A DNA stretch of 24,128 nucleotides, taken from the NCBI RefSeq assembly GCF_000003605.2, contig NW_003111477.1, positions 202,657-226,784 on the forward strand. The letters run 5' to 3'. The position numbers were made by a program, and so were the translations under genes. The notes under the pieces are model-generated. The model ran no database searches. It saw only the letters and a list, made by a program, of their open reading frames with translations, and was not told where the DNA came from. This stretch comes from Saccoglossus kowalevskii (Eukaryota; Hemichordata; Enteropneusta; Harrimaniidae). The stretch's first letter is position 1; every line of letters begins with the position of its first letter. Positions 1 through 10,691 of the stretch are shown here, in pieces.

Positions 1-105
1 AACATCATACTTTGTGAATTTCCATTTGAAGAGCGCATTGGGTTGTGGGAAAATCAATGTTTATCAACACAAATGTGAACATGCGCAGCGGACGACTACC
101 GCGCT
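1..105. repeat. Dispersed repeat, copy 1 (pairs with 18580-18690)
   Basis: About 100 bases here align with 18580-18690 in the same orientation at roughly 80% identity by eye; both contain the shared run TTGTGGGAAAATCAATGT and a CATGCGCAG box and both end at CTTTAA. The alignment reaches the window edge, so the element may continue to the left. On the minus strand this segment lies directly after the stop codon of a weak LINE-like C-terminal frame (106-240), so it could be a LINE 3' tail. The family is not identified. Confidence 0.6.
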
Positions 106-240
106 TTAACTATTTTTGTTTTGACACAGAGTGCTGTATTTAGGGCAGTCCGGAAGAATATGAAACAAATGATATTCATCTACAGTTTTTAAAACAACAT
201 CACAAGTTCGATTATTCGTGTGAATGTTCCTGGTACAACG
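106..240 (-). mobile_element. Possible LINE ORF2 C-terminal end (weak)
   Basis: The minus strand is open here and ends at a stop at 106-108. The last 36 residues include NNRTCD, VDEYHLFH and CPKYSTL, in the order and spacing of the Cys/His-rich tail seen at the end of many LINE ORF2 proteins (RxCxxC, then EDEYHFL, then CPxY). The second cysteine of the first pair is missing and upstream residues do not match convincingly, so this is a decayed remnant at best. A chance resemblance in an AT-rich frame is the alternative. Confidence 0.35.
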
Positions 241-729
241 TACAACTCTGATTGTTATAATATACTTAAAACATCTGTTGGGACCGTTCGTTGAGAATAA
301 TACATAAACAGAAAAAAGTTCATAATTTAATACTATCATCACCAAATGGCATATGCATAACCAGCCCCTAAATAAAATGTAGCAATTTAAAAAAAAAAAC
401 ATTCTTGAGACACTAAAAAATTACATGCCTAATAAAGTACAAGTCAGAAAACGAGAAAGGGGGAAATTACAATAAATATGTAACTTTGGTCTTCAATGCG
501 ATCTAAATAGTGTTGATAGAAGACATTTTCTTTGTTCCAAACCTTTGTCGGTGTCTTCCACCATACTGGCTAATGTATGGCTACCTAATATAATAGACTG
601 TTACTGATGTTGATCCATACAGGACTCCAGGTTTTATTGCTGATACAGTGGGTTTGATGGGCCCGACTGTTTTTTACATAACAACACCTTGCTGAAGACA
701 GTAATTTTGGGTTATTCCCACTGTAGCAT

Positions 730-1400
730 TAACAGTCAGCTTCTAATAATATACATATCTTATCAAAAAGTCGTTCCAGCTCCCTAGTTTTGTCTTAAAC
801 AATACTCTTCTGACCAGAGCACGACAATCAGAAATTACTTTGATTACCCTTCCTATTGGCAACACGCTTGCCATGGATTAGTGTTTTCAATATTCAACAC
901 TATGCCACTAATCATCATGTTTTGTTAGTAATGGAGTAATGGTAGGTATTCTTTTACTCATATTTTCCAAAACAATTCTGGGAGATACTGCACTTGCTTC
1001 CACCTGTTTGTTCCATACAGGTCATTCTTATCTGCCAGGCAGATATTCATTCTTCATGGTAAGTCACATGTTGGGTGTTAGTTCTTCGAAGTCTCTGGCA
1101 TCGTCTGATCCGACGGCTGTTCAGGCTATACGTTCCACTTCACACACGAATGTATAGCAACTGCTGTTGTTTTGCAGTCACTTGAAGTAGTTATCTGATT
1201 GTGACGCTCCACGCTCGACCAAAGAGAGACCCAGATGGTAGATTAAACTTCCATACTATTCCTTCTTGAGTAGGCTTTCCTTTATTCTTTGGCTTATTCC
1301 ATTCCATTTTTTGCGATAATAAACCCAATGACATGTCTGATCTTAGCTTTTTTATGAACCCATGATGAGATGTAAATACATTGCTCTTACAACAAGACAC
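730..1400 (-). mobile_element. BEL/Pao-type LTR retrotransposon remnant (integrase end and DUF5641 region)
   Basis: Read on the minus strand, broken frames show in order the marks of the C-terminal part of BEL/Pao pol: KKLRSD at about 1350, GIVWKFNLPSGS and FGRAW at about 1262-1209 (integrase core end), CEVER at about 1144, SDDARDFEELTPN at about 1110-1072, WKQVQYL at about 1000, VKEYLPLL at about 960-937, LPIGRVIKV at about 870-846, and RELERLFDKICILLEADC at 785-732 (DUF5641-like end). Several frameshifts and in-frame stops separate these blocks, and the integrase Asn/Gly after RSD is altered. The element is dead. No protease, RT or RNase H part is seen and no LTR was recognised, so it is 5'-truncated. 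Family assignment rests on motif order, not a search. Confidence 0.75.
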
Positions 1401-1474
1401 ATGATAATAACGTCATCTCGCTTCACGGTGCTTTTCTTCACTTTTATTTCAAAATAGTCCAAAATAAGCCTAAA

Positions 1475-2092
1475 CTAGTTTACACCAACCCTTATGAATG
1501 GCTGCTCATCAGACTCAGGATGATTAGCTGGCAAGTCAATAGCAATTTCAGCTTCCTGAAGGTTCTGAAGCTCAAGCTCATCGGTACTACTTTCTTTATA
1601 TGTTCGTTTAAGTGGGCGAGATATTTACATACACCCAAATCCCGCACCCGGTAGGCAATTACCGAGGGACTTTGCAACATCCCCAGGCACTCCAATGACC
1701 TTTGTAGACGCAATAAAGTTACATACACGCCCACATGACAGTTAATCAAAACACCAGACGCGGAATGCATTTGAAGTGTGGCCACGAGGAACAAGGGGTA
1801 GTTGGACTATTCCATTGCTTTGTAGAATTTTCTACTTAGTTTCACCTTCACACCGTCACTATATACCAGTTTCAAATACCATTCAGATCTCAGACAAAAT
1901 TCGATAAACGCTTGTGTAACATTCAGTCGACGAAGACCGCTACTCCTCTCGGAACGTATCCAACCGATGCGACAGAAATGCCGCACAATCCCTTGAACCG
2001 TTACCTTCGTTAGTCCAACTTCCTCCGTCGTCGAGCATTCGCAAGAGGCGAATAATCTCTATCTCAGCGTCTTCGTCTAAACGCCTTGACAT
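1475..2092 (-). pseudogene. Broken gene of unknown family, possibly transposon-derived
   Basis: A minus-strand ATG at 2092-2090 opens MSRRLDEDAEIEIIRLL, a start reminiscent of helix-turn-helix DNA-binding domains. After about 22 codons the coding-like signal moves to another frame (EEVGLTKVTVQGIVRHF, then SGLRRLNVTQAFIEFC), which stays open except for one TAG at about 1809 and continues to 1492. From about 1590 a third frame gives an acidic tail (DELELQNLQEAEIAIDLP and on) ending with TAG at 1477-1475. Two frameshifts and one stop therefore break a product of about 200 residues. I do not recognise the family. The HTH reading is an inference from the first 50 residues only. An alternative is a multi-exon gene whose introns I misread as shifts, but no GT/AG pairs stand out. 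Confidence 0.4.
1612..1753. repeat. Inverted repeat, left arm
   Basis: The reverse complement of this stretch matches 2408-2561 at roughly 80% over about 140 bases, with one 12-base and a few smaller gaps. It lies inside the broken minus-strand gene. Within the arm, a GTGTATGTAA-type motif occurs near both ends, so the arm may derive from a unit of about 109 bases that was once tandem. Confidence 0.75.
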
Positions 2093-2407
2093 AATAGCAA
2101 TAATTGTTCAAAATCAGAAACTGTATTCAAAACTAAACTGTTACGTTCTCACGAGGATAATTTAGATAATTTCCTTATATGTTAGGGGCGTTTTTAAATA
2201 TTTGTATCAACGGGGTTTATTATTTTCGCGAAACGTTCAAAATTTAAACGTTCAAAAATTCTAATTTATCAAATGAACGAGCATATGTATGCATGATATA
2301 ATAAAGTGTCCGATATCAACAATGAGTAAAAACATGATTGATTGATGAATGTTTGACTGGACGCCTACACGTTGTAATAGTTGAACCCTTCTGAATCCCT
2401 GGTCAGC

Positions 2408-2561
2408 TGTTTTGATTAACTGTCACGTAGGCGTGTATGTAAATTTATTGCGTCTACAACGGTCGTTGGAGCGTCTAGGAAAGTGTCTGGGGATGTTGCA
2501 AAGTTTCTCGGTAATTACCGACCGGGTGTGGGAGTTAGGTGTATGTAAATATCTTGCGCTC
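2408..2561. repeat. Inverted repeat, right arm
   Basis: Inverted partner of 1612-1753. Here the plus strand is open through the arm from about 2389 to a TAG at 2578-2580 and encodes residues matching the minus-strand frame of the left arm (VLINCHVGVYV and LQRSLE, then CLGMLQS, then GVCKYLA in both), with an in-frame four-residue difference. Near-identical GTGTATGTAAATWT motifs start at about 2431 and 2540. About 650 bases separate the arms. Confidence 0.75.
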
Positions 2562-3777
2562 GCTGTAAAGAATGATTAGATATCAAGGGAACAGTTAATC
2601 TTCTTGTTTATAATAAAAACAAGTACATCATGGAAGACTTTGATCTTTTTTACGTCGTCTATATACGGTTAATTATGAAGACACGGCCGTTATTTAGACC
2701 CGTATGCCACTTCCCATACTACCAAAAATCGACAAATTACTACACTCTACGGGGTAATAGGGAAATTAATCTTGCGGAAAATGAGAGAGTAAGCGTGTGG
2801 GGACATGTTTGTTTCAGACCATATAACTCAGAAGGTGGCATTGTTTTCTCCTGGGAAATATTGTAACAAAAGGGGAGGTCGGAGAGGTTATGGCGACTGG
2901 TAGAGCTGACGTGGTGGGAATGTGAGCGTTCGTTCCGCCCAATGCTCCGGTAGAGTGAGGGTGAGGTGGGTACGCATTTGATTAAAAATAGATACTATAC
3001 TACATGAAACAAGTTTGGCAAGATAACACTGGAATCAGTTATCAGAAAATGACATGTTTGTATTTTATTCAGTTTCAGAGCCAGGTTTGGTTATTTAACA
3101 ACATTCTAGATACAATTGCAAAACTCAGATCACACGCTATAATAAAAAAAGTCAACAGTAAACTCCTCCAAAAATATCATCTCTCTTAATCCATTAAGAT
3201 TAAGGTGGTTCAATACATTTTCATGAATGTCTTCGGTGTTTTTATATTTTGCGAATAGATTGCTTATTTCTACACAAAGTCACAGGTGAACCATAATTAG
3301 GGCACGGACCTATTTATTTTAGATGAACATGATATTACTGTTACAGTTATGTGTATTTCGGAAAAAATAAAACACAACTCGTTCAATTAGAAAAAAACAT
3401 AATGTTTTCCAAACATAATGAAACAACGTCACGGTGTCCGAAACTACATTTTGAAAAAGGGGAGGTAAAGATACGGCAGTTTCAGTAATTCCCCATATTC
3501 TAGCACATATGTGACAGGGAGGAATGTTCACGAGAGAAAACGCCTCTGCGCCTTTACTTCTAACCCCTCACTTTCGGGAAACTGTAATGAGCAACAACAA
3601 TTACACAAATACGCCAACTTAAAAAACGCACCTCATGACCCAAACGCGTTCTAGACGTTTAAAACACATTGATTATCGTCTATGTTACGATATTTCAGTA
3701 TGTCCGTTGTCCTGAATAAGAATCAAATAAAAACCTTCAACTTGATAATAGATGTGCTCATACTGTGCGTTTACACA

Positions 3778-3790
3778 GGGGGGGGGGGGG
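3778..3790 (+). repeat. G13 homopolymer
   Basis: Thirteen consecutive G residues, a rare run in AT-rich DNA and a site where read length is often misjudged. No gene function is implied. Confidence 0.9.
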
Positions 3791-6762
3791 TGCCGATCAT
3801 TCACACCATGGAAGGGCATTATATGAACAAAGGTCAGAACATAAAATATACCAAGGTCAAGTCCTGAAAACATGTTCGTGATCAAGTACTTACTTGCGAT
3901 ACATTGCAATATTGTGCCCTCATCAAACTTTTAATCAAACTTTATAAAGAATTTGTGAGCAATTGTTATTAGAAGGCCAAGAAGAAAACATACTAGTATT
4001 TGGAGGTAGAATTCTCGTCTGTATTATTTTGTCGACGTTCCTAATTTTTAAAAACAATTTAGAAAGCACTGAATAAAACTATTTTGTTGAAGTGGTGGGC
4101 GGGATAACCCTAATCACGCGCAGCGGCATCGAACATCGAGAGGGTGTAGAGAAATGAGGACATTGTGACTGCCTGCCGACCTTGTTGAGCATTGTGACGT
4201 CATTATGTCACGTGGTCTTCACTGTACTAGTCGTATAGTTCATTTCACCACACCTTTATAGAATTCGTGACCCACAAAATCCCGTTACGTGCGACCGCTG
4301 CTGGCAACAAGGATTTATGTATAACAACTTAACACAAGTTTACCGGAAGTTCTGATGTAATTCGAAGGCGACTTACATATATACATTTCACCAACAATTT
4401 CAATATAACTACTGTTATGATTATGCTATTGTGAATAATTATGAGACCGTTTATAAATATGATGAAAGTATGAGTCATTTTATACCCGTTGAAACACAAA
4501 ACATAACAATTATAGATATATGGATGTTCGTTCGTGATATTAATAAACGGGAAACACATTTTAATTAGTACTTCCTAGTCTAAATTTGCTGGCAAGCGGG
4601 CATGCTCTATGAAGATATCTACACCGACGACCATGACAAGAAGCTATTCATATCTTAGCCGATAAATTACCATGGCAATCAGAGATTATATTGATGTACA
4701 CTTCAGAATCATAATGTTACACGCACCAAACGACGTGTACAAGCGTAATACGTATTGCTTATAACCGTTGTGAAATTAAAAATGGATGCTGGAACTAGCG
4801 TTTAGATATTTTAAGCGATGGCGCTATTTCGAGCCCGTATTTCAGCATTGCGAAGTTTAAACGTGTAGCTTCGAGTTAGCAGCAACGTTGAAAATCCAAA
4901 ATTCAAACAACAAAAAATACTGACGCTGATCAGCGTTGCGTTTTTTTTTGTTTTTTTTTAGATTTTTTAGATTTGCGTTGCAAAGATCGACAACTTTTCC
5001 GGGCTCACGAGCGAGCAGTTACAGACAACAATCATGTTTCTGGTGTCGTTTTCGTAGCTCTGAAAACAAGTTTTCCCGTCATGCTCCCCGTTTGAAGTCA
5101 ATAGGCCCGCGGGTCGCAATGTTTTTTGTTTTTTTTTCAATTCCACCTGGTTCAATCGTACGTATGTTTAAGTGATTTTGTTTAGTTGAGTTATCGAAGT
5201 TTATAATATATCTTTTTATAAGGGCTGAAATCAAAATCCAGAAAAACTGTCCATGGTCGCGTTTTATTAAAAGCTATAACATTCAGAAACATATCACAAT
5301 AAACTAGTATACTACTAATAACACGTTACCTCGCTCGGAACTTATTCCAGATGTCTAAATAATTTATATTTTAGAAAATGGTAATGCATGATGTAACAAA
5401 TACAATGTGAAAAAGAAATGGTAACCTGGACGCATGGAGCCGGGAACAGCCACTGGTGGCGCTGTATGCAATCGAAACCTATTTAGGCTTGCCAATCACG
5501 CCGGCGAAAAGCGCAGACACTTGATAAATTTGTTGGCGAGTTCAGTATGATAGAAAGCGTGTAAGTCTTCCGAATAAGCACAAAAACACAGTGGGGGCCA
5601 AGACATAATAAATGTTTTCTTTCAATAATTGAATATTCATGAGATATATCTACGTCATAGGCTATATCAATTCTGGTTTCCTCATAACTCTGGATTTGTC
5701 TGAGTGTAGTGCTACAGAAGCCTTTTTTACGAACAGCGCCATCGATCATGTTTATTGGGAAATGATACACTCACACAAAACGATACCTATATTCGTTAAC
5801 AGTGATGAAATTTAACTGATGATGTATGCTTATATCTAAATGTAAATTGCGTGAATTTATTGACTCCGATGGCTATCGAGAAAACCTACTTTAAAGGGGC
5901 TATGCACGGCGTGTCGTGGTTAGAGCTATGAAATGTTGAACATGTAACGCCACTAGACTATGTTGAAACAAGGACTGTCTGTAGACAAAAACTATTTGTA
6001 TTTGCATCACCATTGCCCTATTCCGTTTTAATATCCTTAGACTTGATTTCCATGCCGTATTCGGCTTCCTACTTTACACTAGCTAACTGTGTATGTCTTC
6101 GGGTTTTTGCAATGTATGCGTGACACGCAAAAAGTTCATTCGAGATAAAATCCCGTAGTACAGCGAGGGGACTGGAATAGATTCTAAAATGTGCGTCTAG
6201 TTAGTAATAGTTTGACATCAGGACTCGGAACCAAAATGATTCAATCATTGTCTTTTTCGTTGTATGTGGTTGTATTGTTTGTGTGCTGCATATAATATTG
6301 ATTTTTTGTTTTCATCTTTCTCGCATCATTTTCGTTGGATGTACAATCAACTTCACAAAAGCCAACTGTGCCATGTAACCATGAATTGTTTGCATTGAAC
6401 ATGGAAATAGAATGGATCAACGGTTATCTAAAAAAAATTACAATTACAATAGACTACTATCTTTAAAAATATGTGTCATGCATGTATCAACTCGTATGTG
6501 TTTATTTTTTGACATTACCGGGTTAAACTGAACACAGCGCCCTCAATGTAGTCGATGGTGCGAATGGAAAGATACATCAATGCAATACTATATACTAGGA
6601 CAGTGAAAATAAACAAGTTTCTAGGCATAACAAAAACTAAATCTAAATCATTGCTCTAAATGTAATATAAGAATCACACTAGTCACACACACATGCGCCA
6701 CTTACAGTAACCCATAACTACAAACGGCACGCAATTTGCTTTTCGAAACGGCGTATTATGAT

Positions 6763-6798
6763 TTTGCTTCATATTTTACATATTTGCTTCATATTTTA
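6763..6798. repeat. Short tandem duplication, 20-bp period
   Basis: TTTGCTTCATATTTTA occurs at 6763-6778 and again at 6783-6798, a two-copy direct repeat. Confidence 0.8.
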
Positions 6799-8150
6799 AT
6801 CTATGCTGACCATGTCAAAATTGTAAGACTATATCTTATCTTATTTTACACTGAAAATCGTGTTAATCCACAACTCGTCAGCATGGATTTATTTTTTATA
6901 AAACAATTTAGAATTTAATCTAGTTTATTTGCCTTTTGATACGATGGCAAATTCTGACTATTCCCTATTTTGTTTTTAACGTGTTTGTTCATGGTGTTTG
7001 TGATGTAAATAGGGTAAAACAAAGACCATTTCATGAATCACTAACATTATATGTTGTTTTCTAAGCTGTCATATCCATCTTTCTGAATATATAAAACATT
7101 ACATACTCGAAATGTAATTTTCATCATCAATTATCTCATTTGAAGAGTGTAATTAAATCTCTTAGATGGAGAACATTTTCGTTGAAGCATTCACATTAAA
7201 AACAACAAAGATGACCAGCCATTAGAAATATAATCGACAAAATGCTGAATAGTAGAAATATGAAAAAATAATAACTAGAAAGTATTGAAGGGGTCAAACC
7301 GTCGTTGTAGTGGTAAAATACATATCCATACTAATATCTGTACCCTAATGTATTAATCTGCATTCACATGACAGCACACACTCATCAAACACATGTTTTA
7401 TTCTACCTTCATTTTGATAAAAATGAGGATTGGGAAGATTTATTCAGACATCGATCCTATCTGACATCTGACAATGACAAAGAATCTCTATTGCTACTTG
7501 GCCCAGATGTCACTTTTAAGTGACCCAATCGCTAGGTTTTTGTCTGAGGGACAACCCCCTCCTTATGCTATTTGGGTTATCTCAAATGATTATGCATTGA
7601 AATGTGCCTCTGTTTCCACAGCAACGAGATTCGGATCCCAATTAGCCTCTAAACCGATTGCTACTTGTCTTCACGTACAGCCCATAACTTCGAAAATCTA
7701 TCTATAACCCTTTGAGCTATAAATAAAAAAATAACTTACTGTGTTCGTGGAAGACAGTGTTATGACGAACCTCTACAAAATGTAATATACATCTTTATTG
7801 CTAATTATTAGCAAATGTCCCCCGCAAATTATTTTTCTATTGGGGTTCTACGTCAACTTACTGCTACTGTTGACGACTATTGGGACGACAAACAGAACAT
7901 TGTTCAAGCACTGGAGGTAGAATAACTGTGAACAAAATATATCTCCAATCGTCGTTTGGAACAACATGTTTTGCTGGGCGAAGTTTCTGTGTATTATTCA
8001 CCACTGCATTTGGCACTTTTTCCCCTCGCAGGGTTGTCCATTGTTGTTTCAATACTTTTTTGTGAGATACTAGGAGACTTGACAACTAAGTATTAAAAAT
8101 ATGTTGTTAAATAACAATAATTCTGATCTTCCCTAACAGATTAAGCACAA

Positions 8151-8354
8151 CTGAATTTCAGCTCTCCCAACAACTCTCTATAAGGAAATGCGACCAAGTT
8201 CCAATCGAAACGTACCCTACTTTTATATCCACTTTCCAGCCTTATTATTCTGCAGATCTGATTCGTTAAGGCGGTGGTAGGCACTTTTGTTCTCTTTCGG
8301 CGAGTGTTTCGCAAAAAAAAAACTGCAATAAGGGTTGCCCTCCTATTGTATAAT
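8151..8354 (+). promoter_or_regulatory. Putative promoter region of gene A
   Basis: Six short blocks occur here in the same order as upstream of gene B: CTGAATTTCAG (8151), GTTCCAATCGAA (8198), CAGATCTGAT (8253), AAGGCGGTGGTAG (8268), GAGTGTTTCGCA (8302) and CCCTCC followed by GTATAAT (8338-8354). The DNA between them has diverged. The last block corresponds to a good TATA box in gene B, so GTATAAT may be a weak TATA element here. If so, transcription would begin near 8380 and the first in-frame ATG of the transcript would be 8485. No transcript data support this. Confidence 0.45.
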
Positions 8355-8484
8355 GGTCGACCCCAAAGCATGGAGTGGCGTGTGTGTTACATATGAGTAT
8401 TGTGCATACCCGGAAAGGATTAATATAAATGAACGGTTAAAATATCTAGTTGAAAATTTTGTTAATGCCTGCCGTCTTTTCGAC

Positions 8485-9484
8485 ATGGCGTTTGATTTTT
8501 TCGAGAGACGTTTGAAAGTTGCCCTGTGTCGCTACGGCAGAGTTGTCGGTAACTACCCAATCCCATTTATCGTCCTCCCGCTTATGCTCACATTTTCGCT
8601 CGCCGTGGGTGGATTTTATTTCACGGGTAACAATGACATCGAATATTTATTTACACCGACAGACGGACCGGCCAAGAAGGACAGAGATTTATTGGATAGT
8701 CTTTTTCCGATGAATTACTCTGGGGAATTTCTCGCCAATCGTCAGAACGATTTCGGAAGATACGCCAGTGTTATTATTTACACGAAAAAACAGAGTGAAA
8801 ACATACTCGCTGTCGACTCCCTGCGCGAAATATTCGAATTCCACGACCACGTGACAGAAACGAAGACAAGTATTGGGAGAGAAGAGTACTCATACAGACA
8901 GTTATGTGCCAAGTGGAAGACACAGTGTGTTGATCCAAACCCAGTATTAAAAATTTACAACTATACAACGCAAAATGTGAATTTTATCAACATATCGTAC
9001 CCAATAATGGCGGGCCCGGGAAATATATCGTATTTTATCGGCGGCAGTCTCGGTGGTGTGCAGTTTTACGGCGATACTAGTATCGTTAAGTCGGCAAGAG
9101 CCATTTTGTTGTTCTACCCATTGAAACATTCACCGAATAACATCGATGAGGCGAGCGTAGAATTTGAGGAAGAAATCACCAAAATGGCGGCTAAAAACAA
9201 ATGGACGAAAATAAAAGTGACGCTTACGGTATCACAGACGCTGGCCAACGAACTCGATGACATCATCATACGAATGATACCAAGGCTTATAATCTCCTTC
9301 TTTATTCTGACATCATTTTCTGTTCTATCTCTGATGATGACTGACTGGGTAACCAGTAAACCAGTACTTGGTACTCTCGGCGTGGTATCGGCACTGTTAG
9401 CTGTGATTTCGACTATAGGGTTGCTAAGTTACTGTGGCGTGCCCTTTATTCATCTCAACATTGCAATGCCATTTTTGACTCTAG
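8485..9484 (+). CDS. Gene A exon 1: Patched domain-containing protein (PTCHD3/ptr-like), N-terminal part
   Basis: First coding exon of a 12-TM Patched/RND-superfamily membrane protein. Residues 1-22 are a basic cytoplasmic leader (FERRLKVAL, RYGRVVGNYP), TM1 is at about 25-46, then comes NDIEYLFTPTDGPAKKDRD, the typical start of the large extracellular loop in this family. Loop cysteines C141 and C148 and several NxS/T sites (NYS, NYT, NIS twice) follow. TM2 is at about 267-286 and TM3 at about 293-315. TM4 begins near 320 and runs into exon 2. The exon ends CTAG before a GTGAGT donor, so the intron is phase 1. I start at ATG 8485 (context GACATGG) because homology with gene B begins just before it and the family usually starts here. 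The frame is also open from ATG 8353, but that adds 44 residues with no counterpart in B. The ligand or transported molecule is unknown; relatives are linked to sterol-like transport or Hedgehog-type signalling. Confidence 0.9.
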
Positions 9485-9714
9485 GTGAGTTGTAATACCT
9501 GTCGTTCCCCTGTCGTCCAGACACTAATCCATAATTTCCATTGTGATAAATCTATTTATGAGTATGTATTTCTAGTGATTCAACATTTTGTTATGATAGA
9601 TGGTTGGAAATAACTAAATTGTTATCATTGTTGTAAATGTACATGACACTAAGAATTGAGCACCAATGCCAATAACTAATTATATAACTACTTATATCAC
9701 TATGAACAAACCAT

Positions 9715-9848
9715 TTCCAATCTTAAGTCACTATTCCATCTCACTTTGTATTCCAAATCTGAAGTCACTATTCCGTCTGACTTGATATTCCAAATCTGAA
9801 GTCACTATTCCGTCTGACTTGATATTCCAAATCTGAAGTCACTATTCC
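9715..9848. repeat. 37-bp tandem repeat, about 3.6 copies
   Basis: Units start with TTCCAA at 9715, 9751, 9788 and 9825. The second and third are nearly identical (AAATCTGAAGTCACTATTCC core), the first is 36 bases and diverged, and the last is partial. The repeat lies in intron A and is absent from intron B. Non-coding minisatellite. Confidence 0.9.
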
Positions 9849-10521
9849 AGAGACATTGTAACTCGCATAGCAGTCATTATTCTTGTTTTGTCAGAGAGTT
9901 TGTTGCTTAGGGAAAGTGCAATATTGTGCTTCTCAACTCAAAAGATGTAGCAGTCTCTTAACAAAAGTGTCAGGAATGGGGTCAGTTTTTCAATGAAATT
10001 ATCGGAAAAACTCTAGATTCGATTCCTGAGGCTGACAGGTTGCTCAGCCGTAACAATTGTGCGTACAGTCTGCTATACCTTACAAATGCGTGGTATTAGG
10101 TTTAGGAGAGGGCACACATGTACCTGCGGGACATATAGATGTATTCGTAGTAATAATAAATAAACATTAACATCAACAACAATGTACATTCACAATAGAT
10201 ACATTGTTGTTATGACACATTATGTTCAAACAATATATAAGAACAATGTCAACATTTAAAAATGTAATATCAGTGTCGTAATCTCAATAACTATATTAAA
10301 TAACTATATTAAATTGCGAAATTAATTCTTAAGGTATGTTCTTAATATATCAATCGCATATACAATTATTAATACTCACTGGGAAGCCTTTCTACAGTAC
10401 ATATTCGAATAATACCACAAGCTAAGTATTTCTAACTCAAAAAAAAGGAACACAGTTGATAGCAAAATTCAGCAATTTGGTAACTTGTAATCAGAACAAG
10501 TTAAATTAAACTGTAACAGAA

Positions 10522-10691
10522 CAAATGTCCTTACAGTTGTTTTGTGAATTTTGTGGATTTGCGTCAGACGTTTGACAGTATTCCGCGTTCAGGGGTGTTG
10601 TGGAAAGTATGTAATTATATGGTAGATGGTAATTATTATCATCTTATTAAATCTATTTATGGAAATGTTGAATACAGTGTTAACACTGTTA
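10522..10691 (+). mobile_element. LINE reverse-transcriptase fragment
   Basis: A frame open from about 10522 reads YSCFVNFVDLRQTFDSIPRS and then LWKV, YHLIKSIYGNVEYSVNT. This matches the non-LTR retrotransposon RT region around catalytic motif A (F-V-D-x-x-x-A-F-D-S-I-P-R), with Thr in place of the usual Ala and an apparent two-residue duplication (FVNFVD). The match stops exactly at 10691, where a MITE is inserted. No later RT motif (FADD) is visible after the MITE, so only about 55 codons survive. Inserted in the same orientation as gene A. The clade cannot be set from this length. Confidence 0.75.

Larger units (their letters stand above)
2562..8150. other. Intergenic stretch, no gene recognised
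   Basis: No reading frame here shows a known domain, and the longest ones (2630-2866, 5483-5770, 7474-7707) lack recognisable family features and plausible splice partners. The stretch is AT-rich with mononucleotide runs (G13 at 3778-3790, T-runs at 4941-4959), a short tandem duplication at 6763-6798, and a CRE-like TGACGTCA at 4195-4202 followed by an E-box CACGTG at 4209-4214. Unrecognised repeats or regulatory DNA for gene A may be present. Confidence 0.6.

Noticed and set aside
2630-2866. A 78-codon plus-strand frame after the inverted repeat
   Set aside because: It has an ATG but no family features, and no homology to the neighbouring broken gene was seen. Chance frames of this length are common.
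4923-4936. Perfect 14-bp palindrome ACGCTGATCAGCGT
   Set aside because: About one or two such palindromes are expected by chance in 24 kb.
7474-7707. A 77-codon plus-strand frame upstream of gene A
   Set aside because: No recognisable motif, and no sign of a splice site linking it to gene A.
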